This document shows, piece after piece, positions 1-12,930 of a stretch of DNA of 64,000 nt. The notes under the pieces were generated by a model. The model saw nothing but the letters and a program-made list of their open reading frames with translations, had not been told where the DNA came from and did not search any database. The translations under genes were made by a program, and so were the position numbers. The stretch is from Campylorhamphus procurvoides (Eukaryota; Chordata; Aves; Passeriformes; Dendrocolaptidae): contig WBMV01003161.1 of the NCBI GenBank assembly GCA_013396655.1, forward strand, positions 1,361,562 to 1,425,561, written 5' to 3'. Within the stretch, counting starts at the first letter, position 1. Every line of letters starts with the position of its first letter.

Positions 1-2038
1 GAAGATGCCTTGTTTTGATGTTTCTTACCAGTGCACACAAAGCCAGGTTTCTTAGCTGAGGATCTGAACTAGAGTGAGCAACATCCTGTTACAAGTACCT
101 GGACCAGGCAGTAAGATTTTATCGTGTGGAAAAACAAAGCTGCATGAAATTTAGTTCTTGTTGAAGGAATCAGTTTGCAGAATTCCCAGTGTACCTCCTG
201 CTCACCCACCCAATGCCTAGAAGGTTGGGCATGTTTTGGGGTAGAAAGTAATGAGATTGTTACTGAGAACTAGAAAAATATAAACCTATCAGGAAGTAAG
301 CAGCTCTGCTTTTCTTTGTGTTAGGAATATCTTTTTTAGAGAGCCTGCTTTGCCTTTAGCTATAAAGCCTAAAATTTAAATTGCTGCAGGCTTCCTTGAT
401 TTCCGTGGTTGAAATAAATGCTCTGTATCATTTTGCTATTCATGTCATTACTCCCCATAATCACCACACTCATCCTAGCACACTGTGTAGTATGCTTAGT
501 TGAATATCTCTGACTTTCAGGAGGCTTCCTTGCTGGCTGTTGTTTGTTTCTGAAGCTGCACAATGACATACTCTATTGGGCTAATTTGATAGTTTGCACT
601 CCAGTTGCTGTGAGTTACGACCTGTGTTTTCTGCTTGCCATGTAAATGAAAAATTGAAATTTGCAGGAAACTATTTGCTTCTGTGGTCTCTTCATATGAA
701 TTTACAGATTGTGATTAATGGTCCAAGTTTGGTGAAAGTTCAAAACTTTCACCCTTTTCTCCTCCCTCCCCACCTCTGTAAAAGTTAATTGCTGCTGCTG
801 CATATTTAGCAGAGACCTGGGATGGAAATGCAGGAGAGTTAATTTCCTGCTGAATACATGAGCACATCTCTGCTTGGACTCCCTTCCTGTGATCAGATTC
901 ATGCACTCAAGCGTTCATGTCCTTGCGTTCAGGGGGTGACCAGTTAATTTCCCCTGCACACGGTGGCTGGAGCTGCTCAGCACGAGCAGGGCGAGCTGTT
1001 CCTCCTCTGAACAAACAGCAGTGCAGGGCTGGAAGCCAGTGGAGATTGCAAGTTTAGACTCAGTGCTGTTCTAAGTACAAGCAGGATTGTGAGACTGAAC
1101 ATGTGCAACTGGGTATGTTGGTGAGGGAAAATGATTTTATCCCAAACACTTCTAAAAATCCTACAAATTTTTAAATATGGTTTGAAGGAAGTTGCTTGTC
1201 CATCAGCCCTGTACTCCTGCCTTGCCACGAAAGGCTCAGATTGTGGCACACATAACAGAAGCCCAGCAGAGGCCAGTACAGCTGGGAGATTTACAAATTA
1301 AATTGGTATAGTTACAGGGGAGTTTCTCTCTTTGTGCCCCTGCAAGAGAGAACAGGCAGTGGGCACTGAAGAGGCTTCCCCATACTCAATGCTGGACAAA
1401 GGTAGATAAGTATAAAATATATTTTAGTATATTAACTTTGTGTGGCAGTGATTTACTTCACAAAGAAAGGTCTCAAATAATCCCTTTATTTTACTGCGAG
1501 CACTTGGAAAGCCCAGTGTTTCTCAGTGTGATGAGAAGTTTTAGAATATATGGCTTTTGCAGTTGCTCCTGCTGTGAGAGTTAGGGCGATCTGTCCCTTC
1601 CCCTTGTCAAAATGACTCTCAGCACTTGCTGTGCTTACCAGATTTGGACTAATATTAAAGCCTTTCATACTCATAAGAAATTAGATTCTTTTTCAAAGAC
1701 TGACCAGCAAGTGAAAACTGTACATAACCTGCCCTTCTGGTCATGGTGGGAGGGAAAGAAGACCTTGTGTGGATGTTGTTTTCTTGCTTGAAACATGTTT
1801 AAAGCAATCAGGGAGAACTGACATCTAAGGACTTCCCTGACCAGAGGTTGGCTTACTAATTACTGTTTCTGTTACAGTCCTGAGATCCACATCGTGACTG
1901 ATGAGAGAAGTGAAAATAAAGGCAAATATGCCACTTGTATCCTGTTTATTATCTAGTAGATGAGACAAATGACTTTGTGCCCTGCTTACCAGAACCAAAC
2001 AAATGGTTTGAAAAATACATGTGTGGGTAGATACATCC
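1..2038. other. Unannotated DNA, no gene seen
   Basis: No open frame exceeds 90 codons and none resembles a known protein. The stretch has ordinary vertebrate composition with few CpG. The only local structures are a (CTG)-type triplet run near 791-800 and a 14-bp AT palindrome near 1413-1426 (TAAAATATATTTTA). I see no repeat family, RNA gene or promoter here. Confidence 0.6.
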
Positions 2039-2062
2039 ATATATATATATATATATATATAT
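2039..2062. repeat. (AT)12 microsatellite
   Basis: Twelve uninterrupted AT dinucleotides, flanked on the right by the AT/AC-rich words ACACACATATGTAT. It is probably length-polymorphic and is self-complementary, so it can extrude as a cruciform. Confidence 0.95.
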
Positions 2063-2605
2063 CTCCACACACATATGTATTCATACTTAGGTTTATGAAT
2101 TTAATCCATAGAGGTATGGGGGTCTTTATCACAGAAGCCAATTTTAAGTAATTATATTTAAAGAGTAACACAGGGGAAGTCATGCACAGCCATGGAGCAG
2201 AAAGGCTCAGTGTGTATTGTAGCTCTGTAATAGCTATTATTTATCACAAATGTGCCGTCTGTTTGTTCACACAGAGTAATGAATGACCTTTCTGTTTCCA
2301 CAGCTAGACCTGTGCAGACTTCAGCTGATGGGGGTGTAGTGCAGTAGCTATTTATCATGCTTCACTTATACTGATCACTGGTTTAGGCTGCACCACCAGG
2401 GAAATACGCTGGACTTACGGTTCAAAAAAGAAGCTTTTATGGGGTTCACTGCTAAGAAAAGCAGCTATTTCATGTCCCTGGATGCTATGATTCAAAATTG
2501 ACTTTGCTGGAATTTGAAGCAATTTTCTACCGATATTGTCATAAGCAAATTTATCAGCCAAGGGCTTGTTTACTGTCCTAGCAATGCAGGGCCTGATTTG
2601 TTGTC

Positions 2606-2640
2606 TTTTTTTTTTTTTGGTTTGGTTTGGGGTTTTTTTG
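2606..2640 (+). repeat. T13 tract followed by GGTTT-rich low-complexity DNA
   Basis: Thirteen T residues run into short GGTTT units and another T run. This is one of many T-rich tracts on the plus strand. No TTTATT or TTTAAT follows, so it does not look like the reverse of a poly(A) tail. Confidence 0.8.
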
Positions 2641-2849
2641 TGATTCCTTTGTAAAGCTTCAGTTTCTTACGTTGATAAATGGGGTAGAATATATTAATGA
2701 GAACGAGGTAACTCAGGAGAGGTAACACATATGCATTTTATCACAGAAAAGGTATATGAAGAAGTTACATATTTAGCTCCTCATACTCTTCAGAAATGAA
2801 TAATGTAAAGCACAAAAAAGATTTTATCTGGGAAGGCAGAGGAGAGGTT

Positions 2850-2866
2850 GGGATGGGGTGGGAGGG
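2850..2866 (+). promoter_or_regulatory. Canonical G-quadruplex motif
   Basis: Four G tracts (2850-2852, 2855-2858, 2860-2862, 2864-2866) are separated by loops of 2, 1 and 1 nt. That fits the standard G3+N1-7 rule with very short loops, which is the stable class. It lies on the plus strand, the inferred non-template strand, where a quadruplex could form in DNA or nascent RNA. Function is unknown. Confidence 0.7.
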
Positions 2867-2922
2867 TGAAGTAACTGAACTGTTCTTAGGAACAACTGAG
2901 GTCTCCTATTTTGTTCTTGCAG

Positions 2923-2991
2923 ATTGCACCAATTAGTTATGTTTTACCAATGCAATCTCCGGATGTCAGAAGTCAGTTTTTTCCCATGTGA
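2923..2991 (+). other. Exon-like interval (speculative)
   Basis: A near-ideal 3' splice site (a pyrimidine stretch ending TTCTTGCAG at 2914-2922) precedes a 22-codon open frame that begins IAPISYVL and stops at TGA 2989-2991. It could only be a terminal exon, but no AATAAA follows closely. The peptide matches nothing I recognise. Open frames of this length are common by chance, so confidence is low. Confidence 0.12.
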
Positions 2992-3230
2992 CATGTTAAA
3001 AAGCAAAATGCATTATTAATGCTTGAGGTGGGACCTCTGCAACTGTGGTATAAAGCGTTAAATGACATTAATTTAGACAATAATACTATCATCACACTGT
3101 TTTACAAGCCAATAACCCAGCTCTTGTTCCCTCTAGTAGTTTATCTCAAGGAGTGAAGTGGATTATTGCCTTATAAAATAGGCACAATAGTGTTGGTGCT
3201 GTTATGCTGCTATTACTGCAAATGTTTCAG

Positions 3231-3300
3231 AAATACTGGAGGAGAGAGGTAGCTGAACAAAAGTGGAGCGAGATGGAAGATGCAGCATTCACCCTGTCAC
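3231..3300 (+). other. Exon-like interval with AG/GT flanks (speculative)
   Basis: The interval follows TTTCAG and ends at GTACGT. One frame is open throughout and encodes a hydrophilic peptide rich in W, R and E, beginning KYWRREVAEQKW. The upstream pyrimidine tract is weak and the donor is only moderate. The same frame is open from 3177 to 3308, just 44 codons. No homologue is recognised. It sits at the left edge of the slightly CpG-richer stretch 3240-3850. Confidence 0.12.
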
Positions 3301-3850
3301 GTACGTGAGCTGAAAACCACAGAAGAAATTTCCCATGTAAAAACATGGATGGGAATGTCTTCTCCAGTGCAGGAACACGCCCCAGGAGGCATTTCCACTT
3401 CTTTCAACACAGACCATTGGATCGGAAAGACACTGAGAGAATGGTGGCCTCGAGGCCAGGCTTGCACTGCAGCAGCGTGCTGGGTCCAGGCTGGATGTGT
3501 GAGAGTTAGAGCTCATCCTAAAGGCAACTTTGCACTACCTGCCTGTTGCAAAGCTCTATCACTCAGCTTGTTCCCGAACAGCTTTTGTTATTCCAAATAA
3601 CATTTCCAGCCTTGGTCCAGCGAATTCCAGGCTCTGCAGGGTGTTTCTGAAGGACAGTGTGAGGCTGAGAGCAGCAAACTCAGCACCTGAGGTGCCACAG
3701 GGAGCCTTGGTTTTGGAAATGCAAAAGGAAAGTGCAGGGCTCTTACCCTCAGAGCTTTCTCTGGGATTCGGGGAGCTGGGGAGGTGCTGCTGGAGCTGCT
3801 GCTGCTGAAGGGAGAGGTTCATGGGAAATTCTTCAGAGGGAAGAATTCAC
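3240..3850. other. Slightly CpG-richer stretch with overlapping open frames
   Basis: About ten CpG occur in 600 bp, more than in neighbouring DNA but far short of a CpG island. Open frames of 75-106 codons occur on both strands (106 codons at 3280-3600 plus). The translations lack recognisable domains, and open frames on both strands point to composition rather than coding. A GCT-rich run lies near 3786-3806. Confidence 0.3.
3297..3308. promoter_or_regulatory. TCACGTACGTGA palindrome with paired ACGTG cores
   Basis: This perfect 12-bp palindrome holds three CpG in otherwise CpG-poor DNA. Each strand reads TACGTG, which contains the RCGTG core bound by bHLH-PAS factors such as HIF. The two half-sites overlap head to head. 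Binding is inferred from the motif only. Confidence 0.3.
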
Positions 3851-4460
3851 TTTTCAAGGTACAAACCACTTTTCTGTTGTCTGGCAGACGAGCAGTATGT
3901 GGTTTGGCACAAAATGCCTTGTAGCAGTGCTTTTTGCATGTGAAATTAATGGTCTCTCTGCTCATTTGATCTTGAACTCCTTTTCAGTAAAAGTTTTTCA
4001 ATAAAAACCTTTACAGTATTCAGTAAGATAAGTGGTAAGACAGCAGCATTCGATTATTTAACCTTCCCTGTTATTTGGAACACGGTCATGTCCCCTGACA
4101 TTAGTTAATTACTGTGAAAATTACCTCGGTTATCCAAAACCTCAACTCTCCACACACTTCCTGTGTCTCTGTGACATTCACATACCCAAGGTTGTTCTAT
4201 ATTAGCATAAATATCTGACCAGCTCCCAGAAACTAAACAGACAGATTTTGGCTCTCATTACATCTATGTGTATTTCTGCCAATCTCAACAAGTCTGCTGC
4301 TTTATATTAATTCATTTAAAGTGGTGATTTTTGTATGATACTTATGGCTTCTCTCAGCTGCATTTTGCAGAAAACCATAGGATTATACTGTTTCCATCTG
4401 AATTTTTGTCTCATCTACCACTGAGTCCTTTTTTCTCCACTTGTCAGAAAAAAATCCCTC

Positions 4461-4475
4461 TTTTTTTTTTTTTTT
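4461..4475 (-). repeat. T15 tract
   Basis: Fifteen T residues. On the minus strand this is an A15 run preceded 12 nt upstream by ATTAAA (plus-strand TTTAAT at about 4488-4493), the arrangement of a poly(A) signal and tail. No matching retrocopy body is recognised, so chance is the default reading. Confidence 0.75.
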
Positions 4476-5520
4476 GCTTTTCCAACATTTAATGTAAAAT
4501 TGTATTGCTCCTAGTACTGCAGAAATATCCAGGAAAGCTGGTTCAAGAAAGAGAAACTTAAAAGTATTTGGGTTTTGAAGTGGGTTTTAAATGTTTATCT
4601 TACTTTTTCTTTGAATAACTGTTATTTGAAATTAGTTTGTGACTCGTTTTTCAGTAAAAGCTTTGGATAATGTTATTAGTCTATATTTTCAACATTTAAA
4701 TATTTGTGTTTTCAAAAGCACTGCAAAACAGTTAAATGACAGCATGAATTGATGTCTAGGAAGTGTTTCCCTTACTGCACCATACCTTTTACTTCTGAGT
4801 CAGAAGAAAGAGGGAATTAAAAAGGAACAGGAATATTTTATATTACTAGGTTTTGTCTCGGAAATGTCGTGTATGTTGCAGTTTATCAAAACATTACTCA
4901 GGGCATGTGAGGTAGTTTGCACGAAACAAAATACTCAATATGTTTTTTAGGTCGCATCACAAATTACTCTGGTGAAAGTAACGTGCAAGATTTGTGGGAG
5001 AACACAAAGCATTGTATTGCTAGATCTGGGTTTGAGGGAGGGATGGAGAGGTAATTTAGAGTGATAAAGATTAAAAATTTATTTTCCAACCTCAGTATGC
5101 TTTGAGTGAATGCTTGATTTCGTTCCCAATAAGTGATTATAACAGGAAAAATACTTATTTGCCAGGAGGGAGCCATGCTGCAGGTGGCTTGTTTTATGGG
5201 AATGTTTGGGTTTTAATGATTCTGTTGCCTGCTCACACCCAAACCACTTGGTGTTAGAGGTGCCTCTTATTGTGAAGGTCACACCCTATGTGTGCAATTA
5301 TACTTTGAATAATGTATCTTGATTGTTAAATGCAACTTGATTGTTATTTTTTTTCCTACTGGCATAAATAATGAACTGGTAATCTATAAATCTGTTGACT
5401 TAACAGCAGTTAATAAGTGTTTTATGTGGATGAATTGGGTTGTCTGACAAGTGACGCTTAAATATGTAACTCTGGAAGTGGGTTTGTTTCAAATGAATTA
5501 AAGAACATGGGGCTGCCATG

Positions 5521-5568
5521 TTCTTTTTTTTCTTTTTCCTTTTTTTCCTTTTTTCTTTTTTTTTCTTC
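5521..5568 (+). repeat. 48-bp pure polypyrimidine tract
   Basis: An uninterrupted run of T with scattered single or double C. It is low-complexity DNA and could form a purine-pyrimidine triplex. It resembles an extended splice-acceptor tract, but no CAG or TAG acceptor with an open frame follows closely. Confidence 0.9.
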
Positions 5569-8500
5569 GCAATACCTTAGGAAATGAGCTGAATTCTCTG
5601 GAAAAACGTATGCATTGTTAGTGTGGCAAGCACCTTAATAGGTTCAGAAATGCACTTTCATATTCTTGATCATAGTTATTTTAAAAGTAGTTTGAAATCA
5701 AGGGAGCTTGTAAATAAGGGAGTGTGCTTATATTCATGCTGTAATTTAGGAAGCAGGGTGGTGTCACCACCCTTGTCAGAATAGAGAGAATATATATACC
5801 ACTGGATCTTGTCCTCAGAAAATTGTTCCCTGCCAAGATGCAACTCTCTGCTGCACACCTCGTTTTGCTTCCTCACAGATGGGTTGCAGAGGAGAAGTTT
5901 TGTAGGGTTTGCAGGGGGTGGAAACTACACCTCTTGCTATTTTGGCTTGTGGATTTTTGCCCAGATATCCTCCCTAAATGTGGATATGGCAGCTGAAGGC
6001 GTGATTGCCCCTTCTGCTCTCTTGGAGACCATCAGTGCTGTCCCAGAGCTGGTAGGAGGGAGCAGAGCTGGCCCTTGGCTGCTCCGTACTGTGTGGGCTC
6101 TGACTGGCAGCAATAATTCATGTCTCTGTTAACAAGCCAAGTCACAGACCAGAACACTGAGGCCTGGGCTTCTGTCCCATCTTGCCATTTCCTACATCCA
6201 GCTGAGGGACACTGCAATAACATCTTAAGCCTTGCAGAAGGGCAACAGTGAGAGCACAGCTCTGATTTTTGGCACTGTGGTGGTTGGTAGCAAGGATGTT
6301 CTAGTCCTGCCTGCTGCAGAGCAAAGAACCTCCTCCTCGCTCCTTGCTGAGCTGAGCTCACAAGTTCACTTATTCACTGCTGAACAATAGGACAGTGAAC
6401 ATTAAACATGTCATGTTTTCTGCTATTCCCACTTGGTCTGTGCAGTGAAAGGTGAGAAGGTGATGAGGATGGGTAGTTATTTCACAGAGCCAGGAGAATA
6501 GATGAGGAACAAAGTCAATTCCTGCTGTGTTTCTCTGTGGGAAATACCAGTTATAAGCAGCTTAGTCTTGGTCTTAAGCACCATAGAATGGGATCTGTTA
6601 CCACAGTAGAACCAGAAAGGATTTCATTACTGAAAGCAGTGAAAAAAAAAGTACCTTTATTGTATCTGAGAGCAATGTGATGAAGTTGCTGTGTAAGAAT
6701 TCAAATAACAAAACATGGTGGTTTCTACCACCTAGTAAAACACCATGGAAAGTGGTAGTCTCCTAAGATAAGTGATGTATTATGTTCTGGTTTTCTGCTT
6801 TTCCCCAAAGCAACTACAATTTTAAAATTCCTGTATCTTTCTGGGTAGGTGATATCTATTAATATTTTAATTGGGGTGAGGTTTTAACTCTGATCAGCAA
6901 TATCGTTGATAGCTAAAACATGCATGGCTGCATAGGTTTGGTTCAGGAAGAGTTCCATTCTCTCAGCCTCTCTGTTTGTCTTTACATTGACTTCAGGACC
7001 CCCACACACAGCTTGCAGAGGAGAAGCCATTAGATGGGCTAATGGGGCATTGAACTAACCTGAGGCAATGTATGTAGGGAATGGCTTCTCTCTTAATATC
7101 TTATTAGAACTCCCTCAAGTATAACAGGAGGCTAGAGGTAATTAAACTAAAAATGCAAATAAACATGATGTGACCATTTTTATGCCAGGTTGACCAGCTA
7201 AAAATGAATATCTGCTTGGCATACGTAATTTCTGTGGAGTAGGGCAAATACCAGCTCGCTGCTTGTGGTGGGGTCGTGGTCACCTGCTGTGGCCCAGATT
7301 GAAAGGTGAGGATTCACAACACTTATCCTTTCAAAAAGTGTCTGGGGTCCTGTTAGAAGAAAGAAAAAAAGATGGACAATTTGGTAGGTTTGTTCAAGCA
7401 GTCTTCCTACGTTGGGTCACAGCTTATCTCCAGCAGAAGGGGGACAGCCACTATCGGTGCTGGCTCTGTGGGGACAGTAAAAATGAATTGATGGCTCTGC
7501 TCCAGCTCTTAATACAGCAACTTGTACTAATTGTGCCTCTTTGTAGATTCTATGGAGGAGAAATGTTTGGCAGAACATAGAGGATTAACTAATATTATGC
7601 CACTAAAAATCCCGAGCTCTGAGGAGAGCACGATGAGCACATTGGAGGCGAGACGGAAGACAAGCTGTTGCGTGGCAAAGCTCAGCATCAGCTGAGAGTG
7701 AAATCAGTCCAGCAGTTTTCACAGGCAACACAGCATTTTCTTTAAAGTCTGGTCCTCCATACACCCATGGAAGCTTTGCTGCTGGTATCCATGGATCTGC
7801 AGCTCAAGAGCTTTCAGTGTAGTCATCACACAGCTACAGAGGGAGCTGAATGATGCTCACCTGGTGAGCCCCTTTTGACAGTGACTTCATATACTGCTCA
7901 CATTCACAAGACCCATGTCTTCTCATTGGGTTTCTCAGGATTACAGGGAAAAGCTGATGGTGTGCTGGTTTCTTACTGCATCAGTTTGGAGAGGAGCAGT
8001 CTTCCTCATCACTCAGGGTCCTTTCTTTTTTCAAGAGCAATTGAAAGATCTGTGCAATTTTTCCTGCATGCAGGCTTTCTCTCAAACATGCCAACTTGTG
8101 CTTTGGGCAAGTTGTGTTTACATTAAATTTTATTTTCTCAGGAGGTTTTTCATTCACCAACTGTCTAGCACAAGTTCACAGTAGAAATGTGCTTGGTGCT
8201 GAGTGCCCTTTCCTCCTGTTGGCTTTAAAAAGACTTATGGCTACTAAGCTTCTTGCAGGATCATGTGCCATCATTTATTTTACGCAACAGTCTGTTTTAC
8301 ATAATATGATTTACAACATCAAAGACGGCAAGAATGTTCTTTTTAAGAAAGAGAGTGTGAACCCCTTACATGCCTAGGAAAAACATTCATATTCTGTATG
8401 TACTTTTCACATACTGGAATGCCTGCTATTTAACAATGTCTAGGGATTTAAATGAAAGCTGACAACAGAAATATCCCAGACATACCTCTTTTTTAGATAC

Positions 8501-11500
8501 CTTTAACTTCTTTTAGCAGCCTGTCTTTTGGCTTTGCTTTGTCACAACAAAAGCCAACATGTTAGAACTACTTTGTTTACAGGATTTCGAGGATACTCCA
8601 AATCATTTCTGTTCTTGGTGGAAACTCAGTAAAGATGTATGAGAGCACTGTCAAATCTGCACTGAGGAAAAAATATCTGGCATTGTGTTTTTTCCCTTTC
8701 AGTGAAGCAGTTGCATTGCTATTGACTCGAATCAGGCAGAACCTGGCCCTTCCCTTTTCACTGTTTGCCTGAGGAGGGAGCCATGCAGTACAAACCACAT
8801 TTCATTGATCTTACAGGTGCTGCTGAAAGGTGGGAACATCCCAGAGAAGTCTTTGGAGGGCAAGGTGGGGGACTCTGCTGTGCATCACCCAAATGAACAG
8901 AGTTCCATCCGTTTGTTAGATAATCATTTCTTGTACAGCAATATAGGGGAGGTTGGGACAAATCAAAAAATATGAGTAAGATGCTTGCAAGTGAAGAGAT
9001 TGAATACACAAAGTGCTAGATCCTTGTCTTACTCCCAAAAAGAAGACAGTGATGTATGAAGCATGGAAGAACATCATGTCTGTGGACCAGAAGGTCAGGA
9101 AGGACCACTGCACAATGCAGGGGTTTTATAAGTTGTTTAAAGAGCTGTTTGGTGAGCAGTAGGAGTCAGGGGTTGGAGTTAAGTGCAGAAATCAGACCAG
9201 TTCATTAAAACAAATATTTTCCATACATTGCTCTCTGAAAATTTTAGACTCCCCGTTCACTGGAGTCCTTTAAAGACCTTGCTGTTTCAGTGTCCTCTGT
9301 CATGCTTCTCATAACCTTGTGAAATGGGCTGGCTCTGCAACCTGAACAGACTTTCTGGCAGCTGCAGTACCCCAGAATTGTGCATTTTGGGAATTTGTAG
9401 CAAAGACAGATCCATGGTGAGAAAGATCTTGACTTTTTTTTTCTCTCTTTTTTAATTTTTATATCATTTCAGTTCAAGAAACCATTTATTCTTGCTATGT
9501 CGTACACAGTTGTACGGTTAACTAATTTTGTTAAGTTAATCTAGAATGTGCTTTTAAACGTACTCTGGAGAAAAATTTTGCCATGGCAGGAAATGAAGAA
9601 GATGAACTAATCAGTTGTCTTTGTCATTGGTTTTACGATTCCTTTTTATGGTGCTGTGTCTTTATGAAATCATATGAAATGTACAAAATTGTCCTTGTTT
9701 GCAAGACTCTTTAAAAATGTTTCGGAATTCCTATTTGCAAGCCACGTTTCAGCTATACATACATCAGCAGATTAGAATTTCATTGCTGCAGTTTTTCCTA
9801 ACTGCTTCAAGCACAATCATCATGCAAATGGAATAATCCCTTTGCTCTGCAGTCTCTAGGTCAAAACTGGAAGAATGTTTGCAGGGACCTGAGTGCCTTT
9901 TTTTAGCTGGCTCCTACAGAAGAACAGACAGACAGCCATTGGAACAGCTCGTGACATATGTTTGGCAGCAAAAGTACCCCTGATTCCAAGTTCCAGATTA
10001 TACTTCTCAGCTATAGCTGGCCCTCTTCCTGGGCACTCATTAGCTTTTCTTTTAGTCATTTTACACCCTACAGAGGTAGTCTCCTTCTGCTGAGATTTTC
10101 CTGTTATTTTTTTTTTAATTGCAGAAGACATGATCTCTCCTCTGTAGAGGTGTGAACGTGTTGGGGTTTCCTTTGGCTGAAAGGGTGGCTGGCAGAAAGC
10201 GTGTAGGTTTTTTCTTAATGAAGAGGGAAGTGTGAGCTGAGGAGAAGAGCTCATGAGAGACCTGATGTGTGTCATGAGTCTTACCTTGCACCACACAGAG
10301 CCCTCAGGTCCTGTGAAAGGCAGAACTGGGTCATCCCCTCTGTCTCAGACACCCATGTGCATGGACTGATCCTGTTGTACCTGAGCAGTGGATTTCTCTG
10401 GGACCAAATGAGTGCTGGCCCCTTTCCAGGCTTGGGGTCATCTTCCATTCCTGGCTGCAGCATCCTGAAGATAAGGACCAGAATGATGAAAACCACCTAG
10501 AGCATTTAAAACCAGAGGCTGAATAGCAACAAGAGAAACCTCAGAATGCAGAGGGGTGACTGGCTGAGGTAATTTAAAATAAAAAATGGCTCTTGTCTAG
10601 CAGCTCCTTTATAACACATAGTTACTGTCCAGAATATCTCAGGAAACCATTTTGTATTCTGCTAGTGTAAACCTAGATAGCAGTTTTATCTTTAAAGATT
10701 AGGAGTTATTTGGGAAAGTTTCATTTCATTGTTGTATTTAAAACAGAACAGTCTTGCTTCTTTGTCGTCCAACTGTGTTATATATTAAACTAATTGCTTT
10801 AGTGAAGCTGAGTTAAACAAATATTAGTCAGACTGCATATTTGAGTCTCTTTATGGCATCAAGATAAAAATCCAGTCATCCCACGTTATAAGCACTTCCC
10901 TTCTCTTCCCCTGACTTCCCCAAAAAAGGTTTGTTTGATTGCTTGTATTCTTTGAAGAATATGAAGGTTTTGCACTTCAGACAAGCCCATTTCCTTTTTT
11001 AATGGGAAAAACTCCAAGCGTTGCTTTTCAAATAGAACTAGAAAGATTGGTTTTGCAGACTTCGGTTGAGCAGCTTTGGACAACACCCTATAACAGGAAA
11101 GCATGGCTTCTCCTAAATTTCTTCAACATGAAACCAGATAACATTCCTGTTTTAAGTTACTAACCACAATTAATGGTTTGAGATGATCATAGTAATTTAT
11201 AAGTTGTTTTACCCTTTTACCCTTGTTATAGGAATGAGTTTAGTGTATTGTCCAACTTGAAGTTCGCTATGGAACATATGGTATTTGAACTTGCAAGTTT
11301 TTTTGTTGCATAGAAGGGCAAGGACAACCAACTCCTTACATAAAAGCATTTGAAAGAATGGGCCTGGGAGTAGACCCAGTGTTGAGAGCAATGGATTCAA
11401 GCATAGGTTAGAAAGAAGGCCAGATCTTCAGTCAGAGATCATAGTCAGGGCCCTTAAGGAAAGAAGCAATGGAATTAAAGGGACAAATATTTACAGTTGT

Positions 11501-12913
11501 ATTCCAAAAAAACGTTTTGAACTTTCTCCTGAGTCTTTTTGTTTCATATCTGCTGATGAGTGTAGGTTATAAAAAATATTTCAGGAATGCAAACTAAACC
11601 TAACCACGACTTCACAAATTATATATAACCACAGCTTTACAAAATATCAAAGCATTTTTGCACATGGAATCATGCAGTGCCTTCTGAGAAAGAATAGAAA
11701 TGCCTGTCTAATTCCTAAACCATTCAGTTTGAGGAGCAATAAGTACTAAGTACACGTAGTACACATTGATACACACGGACATCCAAGTAGAACTGCAAGG
11801 GCAGAGGACCTTGCATTTCTTCTTGCCCCTTCTGGGTGCTGAGGACCATGGGTGACTAGACAGGGACAGAGACTGAAACTTCTATCTTTGCTCAATAGGA
11901 TGATGAATAATTTTGTGACACCTTTTTCTTAGCCTGTATGGTAGAATAACATGATTCAGCACTTGACCAAATTCCTGTAGCAATTTTAGTCAAAGTGATA
12001 AAGTGTGAGGTCAAGACTTCAGGACATGCAGTGAATGATTTTTAAGATAAAAATGCTATTATGGAACATTTTCAGGATTGCAAATTTAGGAGAAATTGTT
12101 CTGTTTTATCAAAAAGAGGCCGTTAGCTATATCTGATGGGTCCAGGACAGTCAGAAACTTCTTACTAAGGACCAGTTCTGGAGGAAGAAGAACATAATCT
12201 TTTGAACTTTACCTCCATCACGTTCTTGGTTCATCGTATGCCATGGATGATGACTCATCAAGGACAGTTACTGCTTTCTGTTAATTTAAAATAGGAAATA
12301 GAACACCCCAGCACCACCACTAAAATGATATTTAGATATGCATGTTTTTAAAAAGAATATATGATTTTTTTTTGCTGGTTTCTGGATTTCCAGAACCTTA
12401 TGCTAACCTCTTTTTCCCTTCTTTTCTTCTTCTCTTGTTTATTTGAATGATGAGTATAAAGCAGAAAATAGCTTTCTGGCAGTAAATGCTCTATGGCATT
12501 GGAAAGTATTTGATGGTTAAGTTAAGAATGAAAAATATGGGGTTGGGCTATGTGGTGGCTGAGCTGCTGTGCTGGCTGTGCTTCCCGGATGGCCAGACAT
12601 GTGTCTTGCTGCCAGGGATTTATACTGTGGCATTTCTGAAGAAGGGGGAAGAAAATACTCTTTCAAAGTGGGGAAGGGAAAGGCTTTGAAACAGAGAAGC
12701 TGTTTTTGCTTTGGGTTTTAGATGCTTTCTGAAGTCATCATTCATTTCTTGCCTCCTGAAAGACTGAATCAAGGAGTGATACCTTACAGATTGCCTCATT
12801 CTGGCACTTCCCTCTGCAGAGTTCACTGCTGTACCAGAGCTTTCCTCCTGTGTGTTTGCAGAGCATCTGGCCCACGGAAGACCAATGCTAATGGAGGCAT
12901 ATAGGCCACAGTA
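5569..12913. other. Unannotated DNA, no gene seen
   Basis: This 7.3 kb holds only chance-length open frames, the longest being 146 codons on the minus strand at 9856-10296, with no recognisable domain. Small items: an ATGCAAAT octamer at 9822-9829 five bases after ACAAT, a short CGTACA/TGTACG hairpin at 9501-9516, and a T10 run at 10107-10116. No repeat family was recognised. Confidence 0.6.
9822..9829 (+). promoter_or_regulatory. POU octamer ATGCAAAT
   Basis: An exact octamer, the consensus site for POU (OCT) factors. An ACAAT SOX-type core lies at 9813-9817, but in the opposite orientation to the usual composite SOX-OCT site. An 8-mer is expected about once per 65 kb per strand, so this may be chance. 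Confidence 0.2.
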
Positions 12914-12930
12914 CATTAATAATATTAATG
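12914..12930. promoter_or_regulatory. 17-bp AT palindrome containing a TAATnnnATTA site
   Basis: CATTAATA, one central base, then TATTAATG form a perfect odd palindrome with 8-bp arms. The centre (12917-12927) is TAAT-AAT-ATTA, the P3 arrangement bound by paired-class homeodomain dimers. Regulatory use is inferred from the motif alone. Confidence 0.25.

Noticed and set aside
9856..10296. 146-codon minus-strand frame
   Set aside because: No domain, signal peptide or family resemblance. The 5' context shows no promoter or splice pattern.
12244..12252. C/D snoRNA box C-like ATGATGA
   Set aside because: No CTGA box D or terminal stem within the following 100 bases.
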